From G965222505 sp965222505 (GTDB taxonomy: Bacteria; Bacteroidota; Rhodothermia; Rhodothermales; DATKEJ01), in contig OZ244956.1 in assembly GCA_965222505.1 (NCBI GenBank), positions 4,464,001 to 4,528,000 of the forward strand: DNA of 64,000 nucleotides, read 5' to 3'. Below the pieces are notes generated by a model. It was not told the DNA's origin. It saw only the letters and a program-made list of their open reading frames with translations, and searched no databases. Below, piece after piece: positions 8,666 through 16,927 of the stretch (its first letter is position 1; every line of letters begins with the position of its first letter). The position numbers and the translations under genes are program-made.

Positions 8666-10039
8666 ATGATTGATCTGAGCGTTAATCGTACACCTGCTTC
8701 CTTGACCGGCAAAATCGAATGTCTCTGGGCGGCATCTGCCGATAAAATTCGGTCCATCGAACACACGTTCGATGCCAGCCGGGGGGCCCCCGTTTATACC
8801 GTGAATGGCCAATACACCACACGGGGATGGACGGAGTGGACGCAGGGGTTTCAGTACGGCTCGGCGCTGTTGCAATTCGATGCCACCGGCGATGAGGAAT
8901 TTCTGACCCTGGGCCGCGCCGGCACCCGCGCCCACATGCCGGCCCATGTGACCCACTTTGGGGTCCATGACCACGGCTTCAATAACGTCAGTACCTTTGG
9001 GGCCTTGCTTCGCATGATGAACGAAGGGCAGATTCCGGAAAACGAATGGGAACGGGCCTATTATGAAATGGCCCTGAGGGCTTCTGGAGCCGTTCAGGCC
9101 CGTCGATGGACCCAGGTGCACGACGGCGGTGGGTTCATCTATTCCTTCAACGGACCACACTCCCTTTTCTCGGATACCATCCGGTCTTTGCGGGCCTTGG
9201 CCGTGGCCCATCAACTGGGGCACGTGATGATGGACGAGCATGACGAGAAAATCTCCATGCTCGGTCGGCTGGTGCAGCATGCCGAGGCTACGGTACGGTA
9301 CAACGTTTATTACGGTGAAGGCCGGGACGGGTACGATGTGCCGGGGCGCGTGGTCCATGAGAGCATCTTCAACCTGAACGACGGTCGGTACCGTAATGCA
9401 AGCACGCAGCAGGGGTACAGTCCGTTCTCGACGTGGACGCGCGGATTGGCCTGGGTTCTGTGTGGCTGTGCCGAGCAACTGGAGTTTCTGGAAACCTGTG
9501 CGGATGACGCACTCGAACCCTGGGGCGGTAGCGCAGCCATCGAAACCGCCCTGCGCCGTGCGGCGGAGGCCACATCCACTTTTTACATTCAGGAAACTCC
9601 CACCTGTGGTGTGCCCTATTGGGATACCGGTGCGCCCAACCTCTATCGGCTTGGGGATGTGACCGGGCAACAAGCGGACCCCTTCAATCCCTGGGAGCCG
9701 GTGGACAGTTCGGCTGCCGCGATTGCAGCCCAGGGGTTGTTACGGCTTGGGAAGTATCTGCAAGATCGAGACCCGGAACCGGCGCAACGGTACACGCAGG
9801 CCGGGCTCAAGGTGCTCGATACCCTGCTTGATGAACCCTACCTCAGCACCGATGCCAACCACCAGGGCCTGTTGCTGCACGGGGTATACCACTGGCCCAA
9901 TCGGTGGGATGCTGTGCCGTCCGGGGCACGTGTTGCACAGGGCGAGGCCGTGATGTGGGGGGATTATCATTTGCGCGAGCTTGCACGCTACGTGCAACGC
10001 CTCGCCGAGGGGAAACCCTATCTACGCTTCTTTCTATGA
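8666..10039 (+). CDS. GH88-like unsaturated glucuronyl hydrolase
   Basis: The 457-residue protein has no signal peptide and follows the alpha/alpha-barrel plan of glycoside hydrolase family 88. Recognisable segments are HDHGFNN (candidate Asp102), LFSDTIRSLRALAVAHQL (candidate Asp170, aligning with the second GH88 Asp), STWTRGLAW, DSSAAAIAAQGLL and a C-terminal HQGLLLHGVYHWP followed by WGDYHL. GH88 enzymes hydrate the 4,5-unsaturated uronic acid produced by polysaccharide lyases, which releases a keto-uronate. This is the strongest hint that the region handles lyase products in the cytoplasm. The downstream cupin gene begins at or just after its stop codon. Confidence 0.88.
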   Translation: MIDLSVNRTPASLTGKIECLWAASADKIRSIEHTFDASRGAPVYTVNGQYTTRGWTEWTQGFQYGSALLQFDATGDEEFLTLGRAGTRAHMPAHVTHFGVHDHGFNNVSTFGALLRMMNEGQIPENEWERAYYEMALRASGAVQARRWTQVHDGGGFIYSFNGPHSLFSDTIRSLRALAVAHQLGHVMMDEHDEKISMLGRLVQHAEATVRYNVYYGEGRDGYDVPGRVVHESIFNLNDGRYRNASTQQGYSPFSTWTRGLAWVLCGCAEQLEFLETCADDALEPWGGSAAIETALRRAAEATSTFYIQETPTCGVPYWDTGAPNLYRLGDVTGQQADPFNPWEPVDSSAAAIAAQGLLRLGKYLQDRDPEPAQRYTQAGLKVLDTLLDEPYLSTDANHQGLLLHGVYHWPNRWDAVPSGARVAQGEAVMWGDYHLRELARYVQRLAEGKPYLRFFL

Positions 10040-10059
10040 ACCCTGTATGGGGAATCGAC

Positions 10060-10494
10060 ATGAAGATACTTGATCTCACCACCATTGCCGGTCGTGATTA
10101 TCCGGCCCGGAGAAATACCAAAAATCTTGTTGGGGGCACTTCGGATGTGCATCTCGATGAGTTCAGTATGGGATACACGACGTTGGAACCCCGCGGAGGA
10201 CAGGTACCCTGGCACAATCATATTCAAGCAGAGGTCTACTTTATTATTGACGGGGTCGGCGAAATGTGTGTTGGCGCCGAATGTCAGATCGTTCATGGGG
10301 GGCAGATGGTGTACATCCCATCCAACGTCTATCATCAACTGACCAATCTTGGTGAGACCCCCCTGAATATGGTCTATTGCTATGCCCCTGCCGGGGATGT
10401 AGCCCACTGGAAACAGGAATTGGCCGGCACCCTCCCTAAAGCGGGGGTCGATGTACCGTCCCTGCCTGAAGGGGCGCAGGCACAGATTGTTTAA
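10060..10494 (+). CDS. Cupin-domain protein
   Basis: The 144-residue protein is a single cupin barrel: WHNHIQAEVYFIIDGVGEM matches cupin motif 1 (His-x-His with a following Glu), and the second motif is seen around QMVYIPSNVYHQL. Such small cupins bind a metal and may isomerise, epimerise or bind sugars. Two starts are possible: ATG 10060 (chosen, with a short GGGGA upstream) or ATG 10036, which overlaps the GH88-like stop codon as ATGA and would add eight residues. It belongs to the GH88-cupin-oxidoreductase run. Confidence 0.87.
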   Translation: MKILDLTTIAGRDYPARRNTKNLVGGTSDVHLDEFSMGYTTLEPRGGQVPWHNHIQAEVYFIIDGVGEMCVGAECQIVHGGQMVYIPSNVYHQLTNLGETPLNMVYCYAPAGDVAHWKQELAGTLPKAGVDVPSLPEGAQAQIV

Positions 10495-10515
10495 CGCACT
10501 GATATCTCCAATCCT

Positions 10516-11667
10516 ATGACCCAACACACCCTCGGCATCATCATGAACGGCGTAACCGGCCGGATGGGCACCAACCAACACCTCATGCGGTCCATCGTTG
10601 CCATCATTGCGCAGGGTGGGGTACCCCTGGCCGATGGCGCTGTCATCATGCCGGACCCGGTTCTCGTCGGGCGCAACCCGGCCAAGCTGGAGGCCCTGTG
10701 CGAACGCTCAGGTATTGCCAAGTGGACCACCGATGTGGAAGAGGCCCTCGCCGATCCGCATAACGTGATCTATTTCGATGCCCAGACCACAGACCGCCGG
10801 GTACACTGGGTAAGCCGGGCCATTGAGGCCGGCAAACATGTGTATTGCGAAAAACCCACGGCCCTCAGCACGACGGCGGCCTATGCCCTCTACGAAAAGG
10901 CGGAAGCCGCTGGTGTTAAGCATGGGGTGGTGCAGGACAAACTCTGGCTCCCCGGCCTCCTGAAACTGAAAATGCTTCGGGAAACTGGATTCTTCGGGAA
11001 AATCCTGTCCGTACGTGGCGAGTTCGGCTACTGGGTATTCGAAGGGGATGTGGTACCGGCCCAGCGACCCTCCTGGAATTACCGGGCGGAAGACGGTGGT
11101 GGCATCATCTTCGATATGCTGTGTCACTGGCGGTACGTTCTGGACAACCTGTTTGGGGCCGTGCAAGCCGTCTCTTGCCTGGGAGCCATGCATATTCCCA
11201 CGCGCTGGGACGAACAGGGTCAACCCTATGATGCCACCGCCGATGATGCGGCCTATGCCACCTTTGAACTCGAAGGGGGCATCATCGCCCATTTTAACTC
11301 TTCGTGGTGTGTGCGTGTCCGGCGGGACGATCTGCTTACGCTTCAGGTCGACGGCACCAAAGGCTCGGCCGTGGCCGGGCTACGGGATTGCTGGATTCAA
11401 CCTTATGGGGGGACGCCCAAACCGGTCTGGAATCCAGACGTACCGAACCCCATCAACTTTTATGAGGGATGGACCAAAGTGCCCGAACAACAGCCGTTTG
11501 ACAATGCTTTCAAAGCCCAGTGGGCGCACTTTCTCCGGCACGTAGTGGCCGATGTACCCTACGACAAGAACCTCCGCGAAGGAGCCAAAGGCGTTCAACT
11601 TGCAGAATTGGGTCTCCAGTCCTGGAAGGAACGCCGCTGGCTAAATGTACCCACGTTATCGACATAA
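10516..11667 (+). CDS. Gfo/Idh/MocA family oxidoreductase (copy 2)
   Basis: The 383-residue protein begins with a Rossmann strand (LGIIMNGVTGRMGTN) in which the glycine pattern is a slightly unusual NGVTGRMG. The family EKP motif is at residues 112-114. The C-terminal domain contains the YRAEDGGGIIFDMLCHW segment, with a His where many members keep an active-site His. It lies 21 bp after the cupin gene and is followed by a family C heptamer element and then an SDR. A role in oxidising a uronate or deoxy-sugar intermediate is inferred from context only. Confidence 0.93.
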   Translation: MTQHTLGIIMNGVTGRMGTNQHLMRSIVAIIAQGGVPLADGAVIMPDPVLVGRNPAKLEALCERSGIAKWTTDVEEALADPHNVIYFDAQTTDRRVHWVSRAIEAGKHVYCEKPTALSTTAAYALYEKAEAAGVKHGVVQDKLWLPGLLKLKMLRETGFFGKILSVRGEFGYWVFEGDVVPAQRPSWNYRAEDGGGIIFDMLCHWRYVLDNLFGAVQAVSCLGAMHIPTRWDEQGQPYDATADDAAYATFELEGGIIAHFNSSWCVRVRRDDLLTLQVDGTKGSAVAGLRDCWIQPYGGTPKPVWNPDVPNPINFYEGWTKVPEQQPFDNAFKAQWAHFLRHVVADVPYDKNLREGAKGVQLAELGLQSWKERRWLNVPTLST

Positions 11668-11676
11668 TAAAGAACC

Positions 11677-11752
11677 GTTCTACGTTCTACGTGCGACGTT
11701 CTACGTTATTCGTCCACACGTGGCTGGAATTTCCTAACGTAGAACGTAGAAC
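11677..11752. repeat. Inverted heptamer-array element, family C (GTTCTAC), short
   Basis: Left arm: GTTCTAC at 11677 and 11684, GTGCGAC at 11691, GTTCTAC at 11698. A centre of about 34 bp follows. The right arm is GTAGAAC at 11739 and 11746. The SDR start codon lies only 7 bp after the right arm, so the element occupies the whole promoter/RBS position of that gene. Confidence 0.88.
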
Positions 11753-11759
11753 GAAAAAA

Positions 11760-12530
11760 ATGTCTCGCATTGCTTTAATCACCGGTGGTACCCGTGGTAT
11801 CGGCTTCGGCATTGCCGACGCGCTGGCCCGCGAGGGATTCGACCTCGCGTTGTGTGGCCGCAGGCCGTTGGAAGCCGTGATGCAAACCCTGGCGGCGTTG
11901 CAGGCACACGGCGGGCACGTCGCCTATTGGCCCGCAGACATTGCCGATGCCGAGGCCCGGCAGGCCCTGGTGGATGCCGTCCGGGAACAGTATGGCGCGC
12001 TTCATGTGCTGGTCAACAATGCCGGGGTGGCCCCGCTGCAACGGCTCGACCTGCTGGAAGCCGATGAAGCCGACTACGACCGCGTCATGGCCATCAACCT
12101 GAAAGGTCCCTACTTCCTGACGCAGCGCGTGGCCCAATGGATGGTCGATCAGCAAAAGGCTGCATCCGATTGGGATGGCTGTATCGTCAACATTACCTCG
12201 ATTTCCTCTACCGTAGCATCCCCAAGCCGGGGCTCGTATTGCCTGTCGAAGGCTGGCCTGAGCATGGTCTCGAAACTCTGGGCCGTTCGCCTGGCTGAAT
12301 ATGACATTCCCGTCTACGATGTACGCCCCGGCATCACCCGCACCGACATGACCGAGGCCGTGCAGGCGCATTATAATGCCCGCATCGCCGCCGGCCTCAC
12401 CCTGCAACGCCGATGGGGCACCCCGGAAGACGTTGGAAAAGCCGTCGCCATGCTCACCCGTGGAGACCTTCCGTACGCCACCGGTCAGGTCCTGATGATT
12501 GACGGGGGCCTCACCATTGACCGTTTGTAA
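11760..12530 (+). CDS. Short-chain dehydrogenase/reductase, 3-oxoacyl reductase-like (copy 1)
   Basis: The 256-residue classical SDR has the cofactor motif TGGTRGIG, the NNAG motif, and the catalytic Ser-Tyr-x3-Lys set (Tyr160/Lys164 in YCLSK). The C-terminus ends with the usual G-Q-V-L-M-I-D-G-G. It oxidises or reduces a secondary alcohol using NAD(P). ATG 11760 is chosen because MSRIALITGGTRG is the natural first strand. Upstream codons in the longer open frame run through the heptamer element and are not native. Confidence 0.93.
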   Translation: MSRIALITGGTRGIGFGIADALAREGFDLALCGRRPLEAVMQTLAALQAHGGHVAYWPADIADAEARQALVDAVREQYGALHVLVNNAGVAPLQRLDLLEADEADYDRVMAINLKGPYFLTQRVAQWMVDQQKAASDWDGCIVNITSISSTVASPSRGSYCLSKAGLSMVSKLWAVRLAEYDIPVYDVRPGITRTDMTEAVQAHYNARIAAGLTLQRRWGTPEDVGKAVAMLTRGDLPYATGQVLMIDGGLTIDRL

Positions 12531-12567
12531 TTAACGTGCGACGTGCCCAGATTGTCACAATAAACAA

Positions 12568-12686
12568 CCCCGTAGGGACACGGCATGCCTTTGTTGGGAC
12601 ACGGCATGCCTTTGTTGGGACACGGCATGCCTTTGTTGGGACACGGCATGCCTTTGTTGGGACACGGCATGCCGTGTCCCTACGGG
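12568..12686. repeat. Tandem 21-bp repeat (3x7) ending in a palindrome, family D
   Basis: A unit beginning GGGACACGGCATGCC plus TTTGTT starts at 12575, 12596, 12617, 12638 and 12659, giving an exact 21-bp period. The last copy continues into the inverse sequence, forming the palindrome GGGACACGGCATGCCGTG(TCCC). The whole array is bounded by CCCGTA (left) and TACGGG (right), themselves inverted. A related solitary palindrome is at 56845-56864. Confidence 0.95.
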
Positions 12687-12705
12687 CGCATAAACAGAAA
12701 CCGTT

Positions 12706-13446
12706 ATGTTATCCCAAGAACAAATTAAACAATATCGGCGCGACGGCTTCCTCGTGGTGCCCGATTTGCTGACGGCTGATGAGGCCAATGCCTTTGCTGC
12801 CTATGAGGACGAACCCAAACCCGACGGGTGGCGGCAAAGCCTTCAAAATCACACACATGATGCCCATTGGGCCAGTCTCGCTAAACATCCACGTATCGCG
12901 GGCATCGTGCAACAACTCCTGGAAGCAAGGCCCATGATTGTGCAGACCATGTACCTCGAAAAGCAACCCATGGGCAATGCTGGCCGGGGTGGGACGGGCA
13001 CGGCCATGCATCAGGACTTGCACTACCTCCCTTGTGAGCCGCTGGTATTAATGGCCTGCTGGGTTGCCATCAGTGACACCGACCCCGACAATGGAGGTCT
13101 CTGCGTGGTTCCCGGCAGCAACCACGACGAATTGCATAAAACACACAAGGCCCGCGATACCGCCGAACACGATTCCTGGGAGGTCGAATACCTGATGCGG
13201 GATCGCACAGGCCGGGAATGGACAGAGCACATGTACTCCTTTGAGATCGAAGGCCTGGACTACAACGCCATCCAGCACCTGACCGTCCCGAAAGGCGGCG
13301 GGGTCTTCTTCGATGGCCGGACGATCCACGGCTCCTTCGGCAACAAAACCCACGACCGCGCCCGCCGCGCCTTTGCCATCCACTACACCCCCGAAGGCAC
13401 CTGGATGTTCAGAGACGATGTCCAACGCATGGTCCCCGCAGTATGA
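12706..13446 (+). CDS. Phytanoyl-CoA dioxygenase (PhyH)-family oxygenase, copy 2
   Basis: The 246-residue protein carries the PhyH iron triad: His102 and Asp104 in MHQDLHYLP and the distal His208 in FDGRTIHGSFGN, with downstream Arg-rich RARRAFA for 2-oxoglutarate. The N-terminal helix pattern (QYRRDGFLVVPDLL) is typical of the family. It is divergent from the copies at 7822 and 18394, so the three are not recent duplicates of each other. It stands between two repeat elements, so its operon membership is uncertain. Confidence 0.92.
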   Translation: MLSQEQIKQYRRDGFLVVPDLLTADEANAFAAYEDEPKPDGWRQSLQNHTHDAHWASLAKHPRIAGIVQQLLEARPMIVQTMYLEKQPMGNAGRGGTGTAMHQDLHYLPCEPLVLMACWVAISDTDPDNGGLCVVPGSNHDELHKTHKARDTAEHDSWEVEYLMRDRTGREWTEHMYSFEIEGLDYNAIQHLTVPKGGGVFFDGRTIHGSFGNKTHDRARRAFAIHYTPEGTWMFRDDVQRMVPAV

Positions 13447-13449
13447 AAC

Positions 13450-13596
13450 GTACTACGTGCGAAGTTCTACGTTCTACGTTTCTCAGGTTTAGATGTCATG
13501 CGTTAGTCCTCGCAGGAGTCTGGTCTCAGTCCAGCAACACCAAGGATCTACGCTAGACACCAGGTATTGAGAAACGTCGCACGTAGTACGTAGAAC
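13450..13596. repeat. Inverted heptamer-array element, family C, with long centre
   Basis: Left units: GTACTAC, GTGCGAA, GTTCTAC, GTTCTAC, GTTTCTC (13450-13484). The centre is 84 bp. Right units: GAGAAAC, GTCGCAC, GTAGTAC, GTAGAAC (13569-13596). The innermost left and right units are exact inverse complements. It separates the convergent dioxygenase and the large minus-strand gene, beginning 3 bp after one stop and ending 3 bp before the other. Confidence 0.9.
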
Positions 13597-13599
13597 GTC

Positions 13600-15840
13600 T
13601 TAAATGCGCCAGAGAATCCCCCGGTCGATGTCCGGCTCGACGTGGCGGTATTGCTCCATGAGCTTGATTTTGCGTTCAATCAGGTCACCGAGGTTTTCGC
13701 CGTAGACGTAGCTCGTTTCACCGATGTCCGAAATCAGCATGAACTCCGTCTGGCTGGTGTTCCAGAGGTCCAGCAAGGCATGGGCGTTGTCCAGTTCCAG
13801 GTCCATCAGGTCGTCAATGACGGCGCGGTAATTCTTGCGTTCGGCATCCGTGTCAGCGGAGAGGTAGCCGTAGACACCGGCTACCCAGGCGCAGGTGTTG
13901 CGCTGCGTCATGGCCCAGCACCGAAGGGCACGAACCCGGTCGTAGAGGTCTGTAAAGACGGGATGTTCACCCACCAACTCCTGGAGGTCTTTGCGCACGG
14001 CATCAATGCGAGTAAGGACATTTTCATCCCACTGGACCGTCATTTGCCGCCCTGAATCCTGGGTGATGAGTTCAAACAGTACATCCTGGCCCAGGTCGTT
14101 GATCGACGGGTTGTTGGGGGTACTGACGAGGTAGCGCTCATAATAGAGCCGGTCTTCCTTCGGGATGGCCTCCAGGTTGGGTATAAACGGACGCACCCAG
14201 GTGCGCAGCCACACAAACCCGAAATGGCTGTACAACGGCACCAGTGGAAAATAGGAGACCGCTTCATCAATGGCCCGCCAGAAGCGTACGAGGGCCGAGG
14301 CATGTGATCCGGCCCATGAGACGGCCAGGTCATGCAGTACTTCAGCAATGGAACGCTCCGGTGTAAACTGCATGGCACGGATCACGCCGGGATGCGGCCA
14401 GTAGGGCGTCCGGGTGGTGTGCAGCAAGCCACCGAAGGCGTTGGCATGGCGAACCCCGCTATCGCGCAGGGCCTTGATTTTCTGGTGGAGCAGGTAGGGG
14501 AAGGGAATGCCCAACAACGGCTCCATGTTAAACGCAGAGCCGACGGAATAATGCACTTTCGGCTCGACCCCCCGCGCCCGGTACTCGGCCAGTTTTTCCT
14601 CTTCGCTGGCATCCATTTCCGTATGGTAGATGCTCCCTGCTACGCTTTCCTGTTCAGGATATCTGGGGTGCGAGTAGGGAAGATGATACCCCCGAACCAG
14701 CAATGACGGAGCCTCGAACGTTACACCGTCGCCCATACCGGCCAGGATGGCATCGTGTTCGACCTTGAACGGCTCCAGTCGCAAAATCACTTCGAAATCA
14801 GGATTGGTCTCGGATGCGGCGCGCTGCAACAGGCGCAGGTACCGGACCGCGCTCTCCCCGGCAGCCTGTGCGATCTTCTCATGGTTGCGCCACTCCCGGA
14901 TCAGGTACGGCCCGCCATTACGGCCCACATACAGCGAGGCCGTGTGCTCGAAGCCCGCACCGCTGTCGTTGGTCCAGACCGACATATACGCCAGTTCCGG
15001 CACTTCTTGCATCAACGTTTGCATCATCGTGCGATAATGGGCTTGTGTAACGGGGTGGTCCTGGGCCAGGGTGTAACGCGGGACGTGCGACCGGAAAGGA
15101 TGGTCTACGCGCGCACCTCGCAGCGTGGGGTACCGCTGAAAGAAATGCTCCGGCAAAGTACGTGGCTCAAAACACAAAATACCCGGCTTCAGGCCGTATT
15201 TCCGGCCCAATGCGGCCAGGTGTTTCAGCCGGTTCAGGTTGGCCGCCAGGTATTCATGCGGATAGATGCCACGGGTCAACGGACTGTCCACAAACTGATT
15301 CAGACCCGCACAATAGGAATAAAACTGGTTGTAATACTCATTCGGCATCCCCGGCTCGAAGGGGATGTGGAAGGCCAGCGCATTCACCTCCAGATGGGTA
15401 AATCCACTCCGGGCCAGGGTTTCAATGTGGGCCTCGTCATCAAACCCCCGCACCGTACGACCGGTTTGCGTAAGCGTCTGATCAAAAATGGGCCGGTGCC
15501 ACGCGAAGGTCGGCGAGACCTGGAGACCCTCAGCCAGGGCCTCAGCCGTGATGCGATTTCCCTCATCCAGCAACCAGTGGGCGAAGGCATACAACAGGGC
15601 CGGTTCGTCAGCCGTGAGTCGCCCGTTCCCGTCGGCATCACACGCTATATGGCAGCCCTTGACAGCCGTATCCAACGTCACGTGCAGGCCGGGTGCTGAA
15701 GGGGTTGAGGTGTCGGTTGCAGGTATCTCAAGGCGCGCACTGAGGGCTGCCGCAGTGGTTTGGATGACAGGATGACGACGCGCCGGAAAAGTAATGTTCG
15801 AAACAGCAGAGAAAGCTCCTTGATTCGGCATGACAAGCAC
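13600..15840 (-). CDS. Large putative TIM-barrel glycoside-hydrolase-like protein, unrecognised family
   Basis: The 746-residue protein has no obvious signal peptide. An N-terminal alpha/beta domain of about 115 residues resembles the non-catalytic domain found before GH67/GH20 barrels. A barrel-like region follows, with GFTHLEVNALAFHIPFEP, GLKPGILCFEPRTLPE, MSVWTNDSGAGFEH and VILRLEPFKVEHD. The Asp in TNDSG and the Glu in LEPF are plausible active-site residues. The C-terminal third is helical. I cannot assign a family or substrate; a cytoplasmic glycosidase is the best guess. ATG 15840 is used; a second ATG 9 bp further in would remove three residues. It lies downstream of the beta-propeller gene on the same strand. 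Confidence 0.82.
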   Translation of the reverse strand: MLVMPNQGAFSAVSNITFPARRHPVIQTTAAALSARLEIPATDTSTPSAPGLHVTLDTAVKGCHIACDADGNGRLTADEPALLYAFAHWLLDEGNRITAEALAEGLQVSPTFAWHRPIFDQTLTQTGRTVRGFDDEAHIETLARSGFTHLEVNALAFHIPFEPGMPNEYYNQFYSYCAGLNQFVDSPLTRGIYPHEYLAANLNRLKHLAALGRKYGLKPGILCFEPRTLPEHFFQRYPTLRGARVDHPFRSHVPRYTLAQDHPVTQAHYRTMMQTLMQEVPELAYMSVWTNDSGAGFEHTASLYVGRNGGPYLIREWRNHEKIAQAAGESAVRYLRLLQRAASETNPDFEVILRLEPFKVEHDAILAGMGDGVTFEAPSLLVRGYHLPYSHPRYPEQESVAGSIYHTEMDASEEEKLAEYRARGVEPKVHYSVGSAFNMEPLLGIPFPYLLHQKIKALRDSGVRHANAFGGLLHTTRTPYWPHPGVIRAMQFTPERSIAEVLHDLAVSWAGSHASALVRFWRAIDEAVSYFPLVPLYSHFGFVWLRTWVRPFIPNLEAIPKEDRLYYERYLVSTPNNPSINDLGQDVLFELITQDSGRQMTVQWDENVLTRIDAVRKDLQELVGEHPVFTDLYDRVRALRCWAMTQRNTCAWVAGVYGYLSADTDAERKNYRAVIDDLMDLELDNAHALLDLWNTSQTEFMLISDIGETSYVYGENLGDLIERKIKLMEQYRHVEPDIDRGILWRI

Positions 15841-15878
15841 AAAAGATTAAGAGGTGCACAAGGCTTGTAAATTCAGTT

Positions 15879-15907
15879 CTAAATATATAGTTTTATTTAT
15901 AAACCAA
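15879..15907 (-). promoter_or_regulatory. Possible Bacteroidota-type promoter for the gene at 13600-15840
   Basis: On the minus strand a TTG (15907-15905) is followed after 17 bp by TATATTTA (15887-15880), close to the TAnnTTTG -7 element known in Bacteroidota. It lies in a markedly AT-rich gap about 40 bp before the start codon. The call rests on consensus only. Confidence 0.35.
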
Positions 15908-15931
15908 CTGTTTTATATATGAAACAAAACC

Positions 15932-15951
15932 AATAAGTTGAAGGACTTATT
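15932..15951 (-). terminator. Short hairpin at the end of the beta-propeller gene
   Basis: AATAAGT and ACTTATT pair around a 6-bp loop, overlapping the stop codon of the minus-strand gene at 15947. The sequence after it on that strand is T-rich (GGTTTTGTTTC). It is a weak intrinsic terminator candidate. Confidence 0.4.
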
Positions 15952-16927
15952 TCAGCGAAGCGTGTGCGAGCGCGATGGTTCTGGATTCCTGTTCATTGAC
16001 GGCGGTGTAAAAATGGTAGTGTCTGTTTGGCGTGCGGAAGATGAACGGCTTGCCTGCATGCAGGGCATCGAAGGTCCCCTTGGGGCCGATTTTCAGGATG
16101 GGATTGTCTGAATAAGGAACCCATCCTTTGGGAAAGGCCTGGGCGGTCGTCCAGGCGTAACCGTCCTGGGAATGCACCCCGTCCCAACTGTAGTAGGCCA
16201 TGAACCACAGGTCGCCAACCCAGAACAGGCTCGGGTCTCCGGCCCGGCCTCTGGCGTCCCATCGCCCCGGCAATCGACTGCCGACCAATACGGGCTCGGG
16301 ATCGACGTGCCAGTCGATCAGGTTGGAGGAGGTGGCGTAGCCGAGGTATTCTTCCTCAATGCCGTCTACCACGCCTGAAGCATTGAAGAACAGGTAGTAC
16401 TGGTCGTTGACATGCTGTAGGTTGGGATGCCAGATGGCATCACGGTACCAGCCGGTGCCGCCCGGTTTCAGGATCGGATTCCGGGGGTGCCGGGTCCAGG
16501 TGTATCCGTCTGGCGATGTTGCCAGGTTCAGGGTTTTGAGACCACGCTCGTAGCCGACTTCCGTCAGACCGAAATAGAACAGATGATATTGCCCATCCTC
16601 TATCCACATGAACGGACCCGCAGTGCCGGTGGCATCGCTGCTACCGGGGATGTCGGACGGGCCGAAGATCGGGTTGCGGTGGTCTTGGGTCCAGTGTAGC
16701 AGGTCGCGGCTCCACGCCAGGCCGATGTGCGGACTGGACACAGCCGTGTATCCCATGCGGGGTGGGTCGATCCACGCATAGCCGGTATAGACCATGCCGT
16801 ACTGGTTGCGCCCGGTATCAAACCAGACCATGGGCGATTCGACCATACCGGCATCCCAGGCCCCCAATGGGCCACGGGGTACAACGATGCCGACTTTTGA
16901 AAGTGGGGTTGAAAAAGGTAAACGCAT
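15947..16927 (-). CDS. GH43/GH32/GH130-like five-bladed beta-propeller glycosidase or phosphorylase
   Basis: The 326-residue protein shows the repeating bladed pattern of the furanosidase/GH130 superfamily: DAGMVESPMVWFD, LAWSRDLLHWTQ, ATSPDGYTWTRHPRNPIL, WYRDAIWHPNLQHVNDQYYLFF, RAGDPSLFWVGDLWFMAYYSWDG. Several acidic positions in these blades could be catalytic, but family-level assignment is not safe. No signal peptide is seen from the chosen ATG at 16927. That ATG overlaps, in the opposite sense, the start codon of the divergent oxidoreductase (CATG at 16925-16928). An upstream ATG at 16948 would make the two genes overlap further. Confidence 0.85.
   Translation of the reverse strand: MRLPFSTPLSKVGIVVPRGPLGAWDAGMVESPMVWFDTGRNQYGMVYTGYAWIDPPRMGYTAVSSPHIGLAWSRDLLHWTQDHRNPIFGPSDIPGSSDATGTAGPFMWIEDGQYHLFYFGLTEVGYERGLKTLNLATSPDGYTWTRHPRNPILKPGGTGWYRDAIWHPNLQHVNDQYYLFFNASGVVDGIEEEYLGYATSSNLIDWHVDPEPVLVGSRLPGRWDARGRAGDPSLFWVGDLWFMAYYSWDGVHSQDGYAWTTAQAFPKGWVPYSDNPILKIGPKGTFDALHAGKPFIFRTPNRHYHFYTAVNEQESRTIALAHASLK

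Noticed and set aside
12568..12686. CRISPR array
   Set aside because: The units are contiguous 21-bp tandem copies with no unique spacers, and no cas genes are present.
12536..12772. Open frame coding repeated Val-Gly-Thr-Arg-His-Ala-Phe
   Set aside because: It is the 21-bp repeat read in frame; the same DNA is open on the other strand too and there is no start context.
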